DNA of 64,000 nucleotides from Anaerococcus rubeinfantis (GTDB lineage: Bacteria; Bacillota; Clostridia; Tissierellales; Peptoniphilaceae). Positions 52,266 to 61,424 of the stretch are shown piece after piece; the stretch's first letter is position 1, and the number at the start of each line of letters is the position of its first letter. Made by a program: the position numbers and the translations under genes. The notes under the pieces were generated by a model, which was not told the DNA's origin, did not search any database, and saw only the letters and a program-made list of their open reading frames with translations. The DNA is taken from NCBI RefSeq assembly GCF_001487145.1, contig NZ_LN913015.1:1-64000 (forward strand), written 5' to 3'.

Positions 52266-52440
52266 AAATTCTCCTTATAAAAAACGATTTTCTTATTCCT
52301 ATCATACATTTTTCATAAGTTTTTTCCATTTTAAAATTTACAACCATCACTTTGTTAGTCGAATTTAATTCCTAGGATTTCTTTACTTTTAATATTTTTA
52401 AAATTTTATTTACTAATCAATTAAATTTTCCTAAAAGAAA

Positions 52441-52465
52441 AAACCAAAGCTTTAAACTTTGGTTT
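52441..52465 (-). terminator. Terminator of the P-type ATPase operon
   Basis: 9-bp stem AAACCAAAG (52441-52449) / CTTTGGTTT (52457-52465), followed on the minus strand by TTTCTTTT. Confidence 0.75.
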
Positions 52466-54538
52466 TTAAAATTTATATTTTTTCATATTATCGCTTGCTA
52501 TTGCAACTGTTGAAATATTGTGTAAAAGAGCTGATTGGGTATTTGTTATAAATGATCCCAAGCCTAGGGCGATTAATAGGGTATTAAAGGCGATTATTTT
52601 TTCATAATCATTTCTAACTCTCTTGTCTACACTTCTTGAAAGTTTTACAAGGTCCACTAATTCTTTTAATGAATCAGTTTTTATGGAAACATCAGAAATT
52701 TCTTTCGCAAGATCTGCACCTTTTGACATGGAAATTCCCACATCTGCTTGAGATAGGGCGATTGAATCATTGACTCCATCTCCAATCATAATTACTTTTT
52801 TTCCCATATCTTTCATTTTTTTAATATATTCTTCCTTATCTTCTGGAAGAACTTGAGATTTATAAAAATCTAGGTCAAGTTTCTTGCTTACAGCTTTTGC
52901 AGAATTTTCATTATCTCCTGTTAGCATTGCAATATGAGTAAATCCTAATTTTCTAAGATTTGAAACAGTTTCTTTAGCATCTTTTCTAATTGGATCATCT
53001 ATACATAAAACTGCCAATAATTTATTATCAAACGCCATAAATAAAAGTGAATATTCTTCTTTTAAAGAATTGATCAAATCCCCTTGTTCTGAACTTATTT
53101 TAATTTTCTCATCTTCCAAAATAAAATGTTCGCTGCCAATTAAAGCTGGCTTTCCATCAATTGTAGATTTAATTCCATGAGCCATAACATATTCTGGCTT
53201 TGAATGCATTTCTTCATGGCGAAGATTTTTTTCCTTTGCTTTTTTAACAACCGCTCTTGCAATTGAATGTGGGAAATGTTCTTCAAGGCAAGCAGCAATT
53301 CTTAGTGCCTCATCTTCATTTATATCAAAAGCAATTACTCTTTTAACTTCAGGTTCTGACTTTGTTAAAGTTCCTGTTTTGTCAAAAATAATTGTATCTG
53401 CCTTAGCTATACTTTCAAAATATTTTCCACCCTTTACAAGGATATTTTCATCCCCAGCTTGGCTAATTGCTTTCATATATGCTATTGGAATTGTAAGTTT
53501 TAATGCACAAGAATAATCAACCATCAAAAATGATTTTGCCTTTATAAAATTACGAGTTAATAAATATGTTAAGCCCGCCCCAATAAAGGAATATTTTACC
53601 AAAGAATCTGCCATAGATTCCGCCTTTATTTGAGCCAAAGATTTATTTTTCTCGCTATCTTCAATCAATTTTATAATATGGTTTAACCTAGAATCATCAT
53701 ATTTTTTCTTAGCTCTTACAAGAAGGTCTCCTTCTTCAAGTACAGTTCCAGCAAAAACTGATGATTTTTCATTTTTTTCTACAGCCTTAGCTTCTCCAGT
53801 AAATGAAGATTCATTTACCATTCCAAATCCTTCAACAACCTCCCCATCAACAGGGATGGTTGTTCCCATAGAAACATAAATTAAATCACCAATTTCAACT
53901 TCTTTTAGGTGTTTAAAAACTTTTTTGTCCCCATCTTTTACTAAAACTTGGTCCACGTTAAGGGCTAGGGAAGATTTTAAATTCAACCTTGATTTTTTCA
54001 AAGTATAATCTTCAAGCTCTTCTCCCAAGGATAATAAAGCCATAATGCTTGCTGCATCTGCAAATTGTCCAGTCACAATTGAAACTGAAATCGCACTTGC
54101 ATCCAAAAGAGCCACATCCATTTTTCTATTTTTCAAAGATTTTAGTCCCTCTTTTACAAAAGGATAAGCCCTTAAAATTGTAAAAAATGGCCTAAGCGGC
54201 ATGGGCATAATTTTTCCAAAAATTATTCTCTTGTATGCCGCATTTCTTAGGATATGGAAAATTGATTTATCAACTTGTGGAATAAAATCTGCATCATCAA
54301 TTTCAAAATTATCCAAAGATTTAAGATCAAAGTCAAGGATAAATCTTGCAATATTTCCTATATAATCTTCATCATAATTTACAATTATAGATTTTGAAAT
54401 AGGAGAAATTTCACAAGTTTTTACTCCTTTTAACTTTTCGATTTTGTACTTTAATTTGTTAACGTTAGACTCTTTAAGATAATCTTCAAATAAAAATCTA
54501 GACCTACCAAGGGTTCTAGCCTTTATAGACGCTCTCAT
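52466..54538 (-). CDS. P1B-type heavy-metal ATPase with SCA in place of CPC
   Basis: A 690-residue metal-translocating P-type ATPase. It has the actuator loop SFTGEAKAVEK, the phosphorylation motif DKTGTLT, the nucleotide-domain HP pair in EEHFPHSIA, and the hinge GDGVNDS. The membrane metal motif normally reading CPC or SPC is YSCALKL, without the proline. The N-terminal domain has a ferredoxin-like shape but no CxxC. Metal choice is therefore unclear; CtpC-like Mn or Zn pumps are one possibility. It follows a partner gene by one base. Confidence 0.85.
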   Translation of the reverse strand: MRASIKARTLGRSRFLFEDYLKESNVNKLKYKIEKLKGVKTCEISPISKSIIVNYDEDYIGNIARFILDFDLKSLDNFEIDDADFIPQVDKSIFHILRNAAYKRIIFGKIMPMPLRPFFTILRAYPFVKEGLKSLKNRKMDVALLDASAISVSIVTGQFADAASIMALLSLGEELEDYTLKKSRLNLKSSLALNVDQVLVKDGDKKVFKHLKEVEIGDLIYVSMGTTIPVDGEVVEGFGMVNESSFTGEAKAVEKNEKSSVFAGTVLEEGDLLVRAKKKYDDSRLNHIIKLIEDSEKNKSLAQIKAESMADSLVKYSFIGAGLTYLLTRNFIKAKSFLMVDYSCALKLTIPIAYMKAISQAGDENILVKGGKYFESIAKADTIIFDKTGTLTKSEPEVKRVIAFDINEDEALRIAACLEEHFPHSIARAVVKKAKEKNLRHEEMHSKPEYVMAHGIKSTIDGKPALIGSEHFILEDEKIKISSEQGDLINSLKEEYSLLFMAFDNKLLAVLCIDDPIRKDAKETVSNLRKLGFTHIAMLTGDNENSAKAVSKKLDLDFYKSQVLPEDKEEYIKKMKDMGKKVIMIGDGVNDSIALSQADVGISMSKGADLAKEISDVSIKTDSLKELVDLVKLSRSVDKRVRNDYEKIIAFNTLLIALGLGSFITNTQSALLHNISTVAIASDNMKKYKF

Positions 54539-54539
54539 C

Positions 54540-54881
54540 CTAATCCTCTTTAGCTTCTTCTTTTAAATCTTCCTTTATTTCTTCTTTTATTTTTTCTTCA
54601 GCTTCTTTTTTAGCTACATTTTCAATATCAAGATTTGCCTTTGCTTCAGCTTCAAGTCTTTCTTCAATTTCATTTTTAACCTTAGCTTCTGCAACAATAT
54701 CATCAGTTGTAAGCTTAATATTTTCTACAGTTTTGTCAACTGCTCCCTTAGCCTTTAGTCCTTGTTGAACTGTAGCTACTGCTGCTTTTTTTGCAAATTT
54801 TGATGTAAGTACTTTCCCACCAATAGCACCTGCTATTACACCTACACCTGCACTAATAATTTTCTTGTTTACCTTAATCAT
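54540..54881 (-). CDS. Small protein of a P1B ATPase-associated family (DUF6110-like)
   Basis: A 113-residue protein with an N-terminal glycine-rich hydrophobic segment (IISAGVGVIAGAIGGKVLTS), a central helical part, and a C-terminal tail of alternating Glu/Lys/Ala predicted as a charged helix. Proteins like this are found next to P1B ATPases in Firmicutes (DUF6110, from memory). It may act as a metal chaperone-like or membrane-tethering partner (inference). Its stop lies one base before the ATPase start, so they are co-transcribed. Confidence 0.65.
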   Translation of the reverse strand: MIKVNKKIISAGVGVIAGAIGGKVLTSKFAKKAAVATVQQGLKAKGAVDKTVENIKLTTDDIVAEAKVKNEIEERLEAEAKANLDIENVAKKEAEEKIKEEIKEDLKEEAKED

Positions 54882-55011
54882 ATCTTCCTCCTATGATTTA
54901 AAAAATAATTTTACAAAAATAATTCTAGCAAAATTTTTTATATTTTAAAAGTTAAAATTTCTGTAATTATTAAAGGCAAAAATACAAAAAATCTTGAGAA
55001 TTTTATATTCT

Positions 55012-55060
55012 AAAAGGAAGACTCTAGCAAATATAAATACTTTGCAAAAGTCCTCCTTCT
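55012..55060 (-). terminator. Terminator of the feo operon
   Basis: Long imperfect stem: AAGGAAGACT-GCAAA on one side and TTTGC-AAGTCCTCCTT on the other, with an AT loop, just after the small Cys-rich gene. Confidence 0.6.
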
Positions 55061-55068
55061 AAAAACAA

Positions 55069-55260
55069 TCAGTCACAATATGGGCATGATTTCTTTTTTG
55101 TTTTTTCTTTTTTGCTATGGCAAGTATTTGATGAACAAGAACTTTTTTGTGCACAATCCTTGCATCCAAAATTTGATCCTTCTTTTATAAATCTTGTATA
55201 GATTATATAGGAGCAAATACCCAATATTACTAGCAAAAATATCCATGATTGTAAGTTCAT
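55069..55260 (-). CDS. FeoB-associated Cys-rich membrane protein
   Basis: A 63-residue protein with one N-terminal membrane helix (about residues 5-24) and a cysteine-rich cytoplasmic tail (CKDC, SSCSSNTCHS and CPYC). It belongs to the FeoB-associated Cys-rich membrane protein group (FeoX-like) found after feoB in Firmicutes and Bacteroidetes. A role in iron or redox sensing at FeoB is proposed for such proteins (inference). It lies 24 bp after feoB. Confidence 0.88.
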   Translation of the reverse strand: MNLQSWIFLLVILGICSYIIYTRFIKEGSNFGCKDCAQKSSCSSNTCHSKKEKTKKKSCPYCD

Positions 55261-55284
55261 AAAATCATCCCTTTCTATTTTTTA

Positions 55285-57435
55285 CTATTTTCTAGCTAAA
55301 TTTAATTTATAAGTTCTCTTTTCTTCTTTATATTTAACAGGTCTAAATATTAAGTATAAGATTGCTGCTAAAACAATTAAAGAAAGTATTGTCATAATTG
55401 AAAATTCTTTATAAACAAAGAAGTTTGCTAAATGATAGAAAACAAAGGCAATAGCATAGGCAAATGTCATTTGATATCCTATTGCAATTAAAGTCCATCT
55501 ATTGTTGTTCATTTCTGTTTTTATAGCTCCAACTGCTGCGAAACATGGCATACAAAGCATATTGAAAAGTAAGAATGAATATCCAGCAACTGGTGTTCCT
55601 ATTGCTTGGTTGAAAGCTGTAATTAATTGTCTATTTGTTTCATCAAGATCTGCTCCAATTCCAAGAACAACTCCCATTGTTGAAACTACATTTTCTTTTG
55701 CAACAAATCCTGTAATTGTTGCTACTGCTGATTGCCATTGTCCAAATCCTAATGGTTTAAATAAAACAGCCAAATATCCACCTAAAACTGCAAGTATTGA
55801 GCTTTCTGATTCAGCTTCTACCAATTTAAATGAGAAGTCAAAGTTTGATAAGAACCAAATAATTATAGATGAAACTAAAATTATTGTTCCAGCTCTTTTT
55901 ACAAAGCTCATTCCTTTATTAAATACATCTCTTAAAACTGAAGTAACTCTTGGTGCATGATATGGTGGAAGTTCCATAACAAATGGAGCTGGCTCTGATG
56001 CAAATTCTTTAAATTTCTTTAAAATAATTCCAGAAATTATTACAGAAAGTATTCCAATTATATAAAATGAAAATGTAACTAAAGCTTGGTTTTCTTTGAA
56101 AAATGCTCCAGCGATTAAAGCTATTACTGGAAGTTTTGCAGAACATGGCATGAAAGATGTAGTTATAATTGTAATTCTTCTATCTCTTTCATTTTCAATT
56201 GTTCTTGATGCTTGAATTCCAGGAACTGAACATCCTGTTCCAATCATTACTGGTATAAAAGATTTTCCAGAAAGTCCAAATTTTCTAAATACCCTATCCA
56301 TTACAAAGGCAACTCTTGCCATGTATCCTATATCTTCAAGAATTGAAAGTAGGGCAAATAATACTAACATTTGTGGCAAGAATCCTAATACTGCCCCAAC
56401 TCCGGCTATAATTCCGTCAGTTGCAAGACCAACTAAAACATCGTTAATTCCCATGTTTGTTAGAAAATCTGCTACTGCTGGTGTCATTGTATCTTCAAAA
56501 AATCCATTTACAGCATCAGTCGCCCCTGTTCCAAGAGTTGAAATTGCTATATAATAAATAACAAACATTACAAGGGCAAAAATTGGAAGTCCCAAAATTC
56601 TATTTGTAACTATCTTATCGATTTTGTCAGTTGTTGAAAGTTTTGGTGGAGCTTTCTTTAAAACTTTTTCTCCAACTTCTCCAAGAGCTTCATATCTTTC
56701 TGTTGTTACAATACCTTCAGCTACATCATCTTCTATTTTTTCAAAATCTTCTCTTATCTTATTAATATTTTCTTTCTTATCAGATGATAAAGAAATATTC
56801 TCAAACATATCCTCATCATTTTCAAAGGCCTTGATTGATAAATATCTTTCAAGTTTAGAATCAACAGATCCAGAAATTTCACTAGAAATTTTTTCCAAAA
56901 CTTCTTCTAATTCTCCAGAATATTTTAAAGGATTTGGCAAAGATTTTTTATTTTCTGATTTTACAATCTCATTGATTAAGTCTTTTGTTCCTTGTTTTTT
57001 GCTAGCAACAATTTCTACAACTGGGCATCCAAGAATTTTAGAAAGATTATCTTTATCAATAACATCGCCATTTGATTTAACTATATCCATCATGTTTAAT
57101 GCTATTATTGTTGGTATACCTAATTCAATTAATTGACTTGTAAGATATAAATTTCTAATAAGATTTGAACCATCAACAAGATTTACAATCAAATCAGGTC
57201 TTTGGTCAACCAAATATCCTCTTGAAACTACTTCCTCCATTGTATAAGGAGAAAGTGAATAAATTCCTGGTAAATCTTGGATAATAATATCCTTGTGTCC
57301 TTTTAATTTTCCCTCTTTTTTATCGACTGTAACCCCTGGCCAGTTTCCTACTCTTTGACTTGAACCTGTTAATTCATTAAAAAGAGTGGTTTTTCCTGAG
57401 TTAGGGTTACCAGCTAAAGCAACCGTATAAGTCAT
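55285..57435 (-). CDS. feoB: Ferrous iron transporter FeoB
   Basis: A 716-residue Fe(II) permease. The N-terminal GTPase has G1 GNPNSGKTT (residues 8-16), G3 DLPG and G4 NMMD. A helical spacer with charged residues follows, then gate domains with about ten helices and the conserved GTGCSVPG and CSAKLPV cysteines. It has no fused FeoC. It lies directly after feoA (one base between) and is followed by a Cys-rich membrane protein. A Fur-like box is upstream of the operon. Confidence 0.97.
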   Translation of the reverse strand: MTYTVALAGNPNSGKTTLFNELTGSSQRVGNWPGVTVDKKEGKLKGHKDIIIQDLPGIYSLSPYTMEEVVSRGYLVDQRPDLIVNLVDGSNLIRNLYLTSQLIELGIPTIIALNMMDIVKSNGDVIDKDNLSKILGCPVVEIVASKKQGTKDLINEIVKSENKKSLPNPLKYSGELEEVLEKISSEISGSVDSKLERYLSIKAFENDEDMFENISLSSDKKENINKIREDFEKIEDDVAEGIVTTERYEALGEVGEKVLKKAPPKLSTTDKIDKIVTNRILGLPIFALVMFVIYYIAISTLGTGATDAVNGFFEDTMTPAVADFLTNMGINDVLVGLATDGIIAGVGAVLGFLPQMLVLFALLSILEDIGYMARVAFVMDRVFRKFGLSGKSFIPVMIGTGCSVPGIQASRTIENERDRRITIITTSFMPCSAKLPVIALIAGAFFKENQALVTFSFYIIGILSVIISGIILKKFKEFASEPAPFVMELPPYHAPRVTSVLRDVFNKGMSFVKRAGTIILVSSIIIWFLSNFDFSFKLVEAESESSILAVLGGYLAVLFKPLGFGQWQSAVATITGFVAKENVVSTMGVVLGIGADLDETNRQLITAFNQAIGTPVAGYSFLLFNMLCMPCFAAVGAIKTEMNNNRWTLIAIGYQMTFAYAIAFVFYHLANFFVYKEFSIMTILSLIVLAAILYLIFRPVKYKEEKRTYKLNLARK

Positions 57436-57660
57436 CTATTCCTCCACTATTATATTTTTTGCATCTTCTTTTCTAAGAGTCAATTCATAACCACGTAAAT
57501 TAACTTGGATAGGATCACCTAGTGGGGCAATTTTTCTAACATAAACTTCTGTTTTTTTTGTAATGCCCATATCCATAATTCTTCTTATGGTTGCACCATC
57601 ACCCTTGATTTTTTTTATTATAGCGCTTTCGCCTACTTTAACATCCTTTAAAGTTTTCAT
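57436..57660 (-). CDS. feoA: FeoA family protein (second copy)
   Basis: A 74-residue SH3-like FeoA protein that supports FeoB transport. Core wording: IKKIKGDGATIRRIMDMGIT and VQVNLRGYELTLRKEDA-like IQVNLRGYELTLRKEDAKN. It abuts feoB. Two separate FeoA genes precede feoB in this operon, a common Firmicutes arrangement. Confidence 0.93.
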   Translation of the reverse strand: MKTLKDVKVGESAIIKKIKGDGATIRRIMDMGITKKTEVYVRKIAPLGDPIQVNLRGYELTLRKEDAKNIIVEE

Positions 57661-57662
57661 TA

Positions 57663-57881
57663 TTATATCTCCCTCACATATATTCTTTTTGCTAAGTCTT
57701 TATTAAGTGCATACTTACTATTATCTACCATGATAATATAATTAACACCATCAAAGAAAAATAATTTTACTTTTTTTCCTTTCACAAAACCTAAGTTTGA
57801 AAGGTGAGTTTTTATTTCATCATTTCCCGCTATTCTAATAACTTCTGCTTCTTGATCATTATTTAATAATGTAATTGGCAT
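57663..57881 (-). CDS. feoA: FeoA family protein (first copy)
   Basis: A 72-residue FeoA-like protein, more divergent than the next copy. Family core: EVIRIAGNDEIKTHLSNLGF, then the basic KGKKVKLFFFDGVNYII and a C-terminal LNKDLAKRIYV. It is the first gene of the feo operon. Its 5' leader of about 160-190 bp contains a Fur-like box and candidate promoter. Confidence 0.88.
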   Translation of the reverse strand: MPITLLNNDQEAEVIRIAGNDEIKTHLSNLGFVKGKKVKLFFFDGVNYIIMVDNSKYALNKDLAKRIYVREI

Positions 57882-58043
57882 ATCTTCCTTCTTTCTATAT
57901 ACTTGCTATTTATTTTCTATTATTTCAAAGTAATTTTAATTATAGCTTATAATTATATGTTTTACATAATAATAATAGTTAATATCAGCAATTCTTTAAA
58001 AAAGAAATTAACTTTAAGCTAGACTTGTGAAATATTTTTATAA

Positions 58044-58069
58044 ATTATAAAAGAATAAAAATTATGTAA
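58044..58069 (-). promoter_or_regulatory. Candidate promoter of the feo operon
   Basis: Minus strand: -10 TATAAT (58044-58049) with a weak TTTACA-like -35 about 15-16 bp upstream, next to the Fur-like box. Confidence 0.45.
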
Positions 58070-58075
58070 AATACT

Positions 58076-58094
58076 GATACAAATTATCATTATC
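58076..58094 (-). promoter_or_regulatory. Fur-like box upstream of the feo operon
   Basis: Minus strand GATAATGATAATTTGTATC matches the classical 19-bp Fur consensus GATAATGATAATCATTATC at 16 of 19 positions. It lies just upstream of the candidate promoter, so an iron-responsive repressor (Fur family) is the likely regulator. Confidence 0.65.
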
Positions 58095-58295
58095 TTCGAG
58101 ATTATTATACAACTAAATCTTGATATTAAATATCATTATATTGGTTTTGTTTTATTTTTTGTAAATATATATAAATTTTTTTTGTTTTGAGTATGTTTTT
58201 TGAAAAATTAAAAATTTTTTATTCCTATAAATTAAATTTTTGCAAAATAAAAACTCCTAAGAAATAAATTGAAAACAATTATTTAAATAATAATA

Positions 58296-58592
58296 CAGAC
58301 TGTTGACAAACTAAAATTTTAGCCATTTCGACCAGATAAATAACCGTTGATTTCGGTTGTTTATCCCGATTCATCGTGTGCAACGAGTGGAGAAATCTCA
58401 TGAGATCTCTCCATGCGTTCGTTTCACTCACACTAAAACACCTTTGCTTCGCAAACTCATTCGTGATTTATCACTTAGTTTTAGGGATAAATGTGCAAAA
58501 TCAATGCACATTTATCTAGTCGAGATGGGTTGCAGCGTAATTTTATTTTTAAATTAACAATAAATTACTAAACTGACTTTGTCTACGCTCTG
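58296..58592. mobile_element. 297-bp MITE with 19-bp target duplication and hairpin cassettes
   Basis: The ends match the element at 50178: CAGACTGTTGACAAA on the left, and CAGAGCGTAGACAAA at the right end on the minus strand. The flanks are near-identical 19-bp direct repeats (58277-58295 and 58593-58611, one mismatch). The core has the same two palindromic units but larger loops. These carry hairpins 58335-58365 and 58486-58516, both with the TTGATTT loop (the second on the minus strand), and 58443-58455 (TTTGC-TTC-GCAAA). Confidence 0.75.
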
Positions 58593-58676
58593 AATTACTT
58601 AAATAATAATATTTTTTTATTTTCTTAAGAGTTTAACTTTTTTTATTTAAATTTTAAAAATAATTGAAAAATTTGA

Positions 58677-59543
58677 TTAATCAGCTGGAAAAACCGAGCA
58701 TAATATAACCCCATTTCCCAAATGAACACCTATAACTGGAGTGATATCAATCACATCAAATTTTTCCGCTTTTTCTATCTCTTCTTTTAATCCTTCTTTT
58801 AAAATTTCTATTTCCTTATCACTATCTCCACCACCAATTATAAGATGGTAGGAAGGATATTTTTCGCACAATTCCTTTAAATATTCTATAAAAAGTTTAT
58901 AGGATTTTTTCTTGCCCTTAACTTTTTTTAGAATCTTGATTTCTCCCTCTTCTATACATAAAATCGGGGAAAATGAAATAAGATTTGCAAGTTTTCCTAT
59001 TGTTTTTGGAAGTCTTCCACCTCTTGAAAGGGCATCAAAGTTTTTTACAACACCACTTACATTACAATATTTTAAATTTTCCTTAGTTTTTTCTACTATA
59101 AAATCAAAATCATAGCCTTCTTTTGAAAGTTCAGCCGCCTTTATTATTGGATAAATTGCTGCAGTTGTAGCTGTATCTGTGTCGATAATTTCAATCTTAA
59201 CATCATCTTTGTCAGCCGAAAAAATTTCTTTTGCCAAATTCATCATTTGGTTCATTCCTGAAAATTTCTTGGTCATAGAAAAACCTATAAAATTTTTATA
59301 ACCCTTGTCATACTCCTCTTGCAAAATTTCCAAAAAATTACCAATCGACGGCGTTGAGGTCCTTACCCTATCCTTGCTTTTCTTAAATTTTTTAAAAAAT
59401 TCTTTCCTAGAAATATCTACTAGGTCTATGTAAGATTCGTCTTTAAAATGTATATTAAAAGGAAGGATTCTAATTTCATATTTATTTGCCAAATCAAGAT
59501 CAATATTGCATCCTGAATCTGCTATTATTTTTACGTTCTTCAT
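58677..59543 (-). CDS. DegV family fatty acid-binding protein
   Basis: A 288-residue DegV protein, a lipid-binding fold that in other Firmicutes (FakB) presents fatty acids to the kinase FakA. The N-terminal KIIADSGCNIDLDLA, TSTPSIGNFLEILQ near residue 62 and the binding-site region FDALSRGGRLPK near residue 169 are family-typical. It is monocistronic. It is functionally relevant that a FakA-like domain protein is encoded at 16070. Confidence 0.88.
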   Translation of the reverse strand: MKNVKIIADSGCNIDLDLANKYEIRILPFNIHFKDESYIDLVDISRKEFFKKFKKSKDRVRTSTPSIGNFLEILQEEYDKGYKNFIGFSMTKKFSGMNQMMNLAKEIFSADKDDVKIEIIDTDTATTAAIYPIIKAAELSKEGYDFDFIVEKTKENLKYCNVSGVVKNFDALSRGGRLPKTIGKLANLISFSPILCIEEGEIKILKKVKGKKKSYKLFIEYLKELCEKYPSYHLIIGGGDSDKEIEILKEGLKEEIEKAEKFDVIDITPVIGVHLGNGVILCSVFPAD

Positions 59544-59668
59544 ATTAACTCCAATTTATATATTATTTACCATTAATTAAATATATATATTTTTCAATCT
59601 ATAATTACAGCTTTTTATCACTATACTTTCATCATTTCTTAAAACAATTTTTATAATTAATTTTCCTA

Positions 59669-60166
59669 CTAGCTTTCATCTTTTTTATTTTTTTCAATAT
59701 CGAAAGCTTCTCTAACTTCAAAAAATACTCCAAGCATCAAAGAAATAATTGAACCAACAAGAGCCCCAAGTCCTGGTGAAAATATCAACATAGAAAGTCC
59801 TGTGATTAATATAGTAAAAACAGGCTTTAAGCCGATAGATTTTCCCAAAATTATTGGTCTAAGTATTTGATTTACCAAAAAAGTCAATACAAATAAAATC
59901 GCAATAGAGATAGAAAGTTTAACATTTCCCATAAAAAATAAAATTACAGACCAAGGAATAAGAATAATCCCACTTCCCAAAAATGGCAAAAGATCAACTA
60001 AGGCTATCAAAAATGCAATTAAGATAAAATATTTAATTTTAAAAACGCCAAGGCCAATTGCCAAAATAACAAAATTTATTATAGATGAAAACAAAAGGGC
60101 TTTGATCAAATCTTTTAAAGCAAGACCAGTCGCTTTCAAATATCTTTTAAAAAATTCTTTTTTCAT
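59669..60166 (-). CDS. Half-length AI-2E/YtvI family membrane protein
   Basis: A 165-residue protein equal to the C-terminal half of AI-2E/UPF0118 transporters (usually about 350 residues). The signature ALVDLLPFLGSGIILIPWSV near residue 55, then RPIILGKSIGLKPVFTI near residue 107, is the YtvI/AI-2E core. The N-terminal helices and amphipathic region are missing. The frame has its own AAGGGAAA ribosome site and no upstream remnant is visible, so it may be a functional short form or a truncated gene. Confidence 0.75.
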   Translation of the reverse strand: MKKEFFKRYLKATGLALKDLIKALLFSSIINFVILAIGLGVFKIKYFILIAFLIALVDLLPFLGSGIILIPWSVILFFMGNVKLSISIAILFVLTFLVNQILRPIILGKSIGLKPVFTILITGLSMLIFSPGLGALVGSIISLMLGVFFEVREAFDIEKNKKDES

Positions 60167-60258
60167 TTTCCCTTCCTTATATGTAAGAAAAATTAGGGTA
60201 TTTATATTATACTAAGAATAAATTTTTGAGCAATTTGTCAAAATAGAAGAGGTGAAAT

Positions 60259-61305
60259 ATGAAAAAAGCAATAAAAATAATCTTTTCAATTTTAGGAATT
60301 TTTCTTTTAGGATTTATGATCCTTTTATCCTATCTTTGGATAAGAGAATATAGGCCAGAAAAAATTGAAAATTTAAAAGTTCAAGGTATGGGTAAAAAAA
60401 CTCCAGAAATTGGTGAAAAATACAAAATAATGACTTGGAATATTGGCTACGCTGGCCTTGATAAGGATACGGACTTTTTTATGGACGGAGGAAAAATGGT
60501 TTTTCCGATAAATAAAAATCACGTGGAAAAATCTCTAGATCATATAATAAAATCAAGCGAAAAAATAGACGCAGACATCAAATTTTTTCAAGAAGTAGAT
60601 TTAAATTCAAAAAGAACCTATCACATGAATCAAGTAAAAAAAATTAGAAAAAATTTGGGTGGAAACACAAGTTTTTCTTTAAATTTTAAAGCAGATTTCA
60701 TTCCATATCCAATCCCACCAATGGGAAAAGTCGAATCAGGAATAATGACCCAAAGTGATTTTAAAATAAAAAAATCAAAAAGATATCAACAAGAAATCCC
60801 CCACAAATTTCCAACAAGACTAGTAAATCTAAAAAGAGCCTTCAACCCATCCTATATAGACATAAAAAATTCCGACAAAAAACTTGTCATAGTAAACGTC
60901 CATCTTGATGCTTACGAATCTGGAAACAAAGGAAGAGTTGCCCAAACAAAAGAAATAATAAATTTTATAAACAAAGAATACAAAAATGGAAATTATGTCA
61001 TAGTTGGAGGCGATTTCAACCAAGAACTTACAGGAATTCACAAAAAATTGCCAAAAGGAATTTGGAATCCAAGTCCTTTCCCAGAAAAAATGCTAACAGA
61101 AAATATAAAATTATATTGTGATAAAAATGGAAAAACATCAGTAGTAAACGACAAAGCCTATACAGGAAAAGACGCATATCTTTCAACAATAGATGGATTT
61201 TTGGCAACGGATAATGTAGAAATAAAAACCATAAAAACCCAAGAAAAAGAAAATTTCCAATACTCCGACCACAATCCCGTTGTTATGGAATTTATTTTGA
61301 AATAA
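60259..61305 (+). CDS. Membrane-anchored endonuclease/exonuclease/phosphatase-fold protein
   Basis: A 348-residue protein with an N-terminal membrane anchor (residues 7-27) and an extracytoplasmic EEP domain. Motifs are MTWNIGYAG near residue 56, FFQEVD near residue 112, VNVHLDA near residue 213, VGGDFNQ near residue 250 and SDHNPV at the C-terminus. All metal and catalytic residues look intact. Relatives include DNase I-like, sphingomyelinase and inositol phosphatase enzymes. The substrate is unknown; secretion suggests nucleic acid or lipid phosphate. Confidence 0.87.
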   Translation: MKKAIKIIFSILGIFLLGFMILLSYLWIREYRPEKIENLKVQGMGKKTPEIGEKYKIMTWNIGYAGLDKDTDFFMDGGKMVFPINKNHVEKSLDHIIKSSEKIDADIKFFQEVDLNSKRTYHMNQVKKIRKNLGGNTSFSLNFKADFIPYPIPPMGKVESGIMTQSDFKIKKSKRYQQEIPHKFPTRLVNLKRAFNPSYIDIKNSDKKLVIVNVHLDAYESGNKGRVAQTKEIINFINKEYKNGNYVIVGGDFNQELTGIHKKLPKGIWNPSPFPEKMLTENIKLYCDKNGKTSVVNDKAYTGKDAYLSTIDGFLATDNVEIKTIKTQEKENFQYSDHNPVVMEFILK

Positions 61306-61344
61306 GGGATAAAAGTTTTGCACTTTAATTTAAAATAAAAACAA

Positions 61345-61372
61345 GAGATCTCTCGACTTCGCTCGAGATGGG
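61345..61372 (+). repeat. Single palindromic unit of the GAGATCTC family
   Basis: A minimal copy, GAGATCTCTCGAC-TTCG-CTCGAGATGGG, 39 bp after the phosphatase-like gene. It may act as its terminator hairpin, although no T-run follows. Confidence 0.75.
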
Positions 61373-61424
61373 ATTTGTTTATATTTAAATAATTACCAAA
61401 GTAATTTCAAAATTAAGAAAAGTA

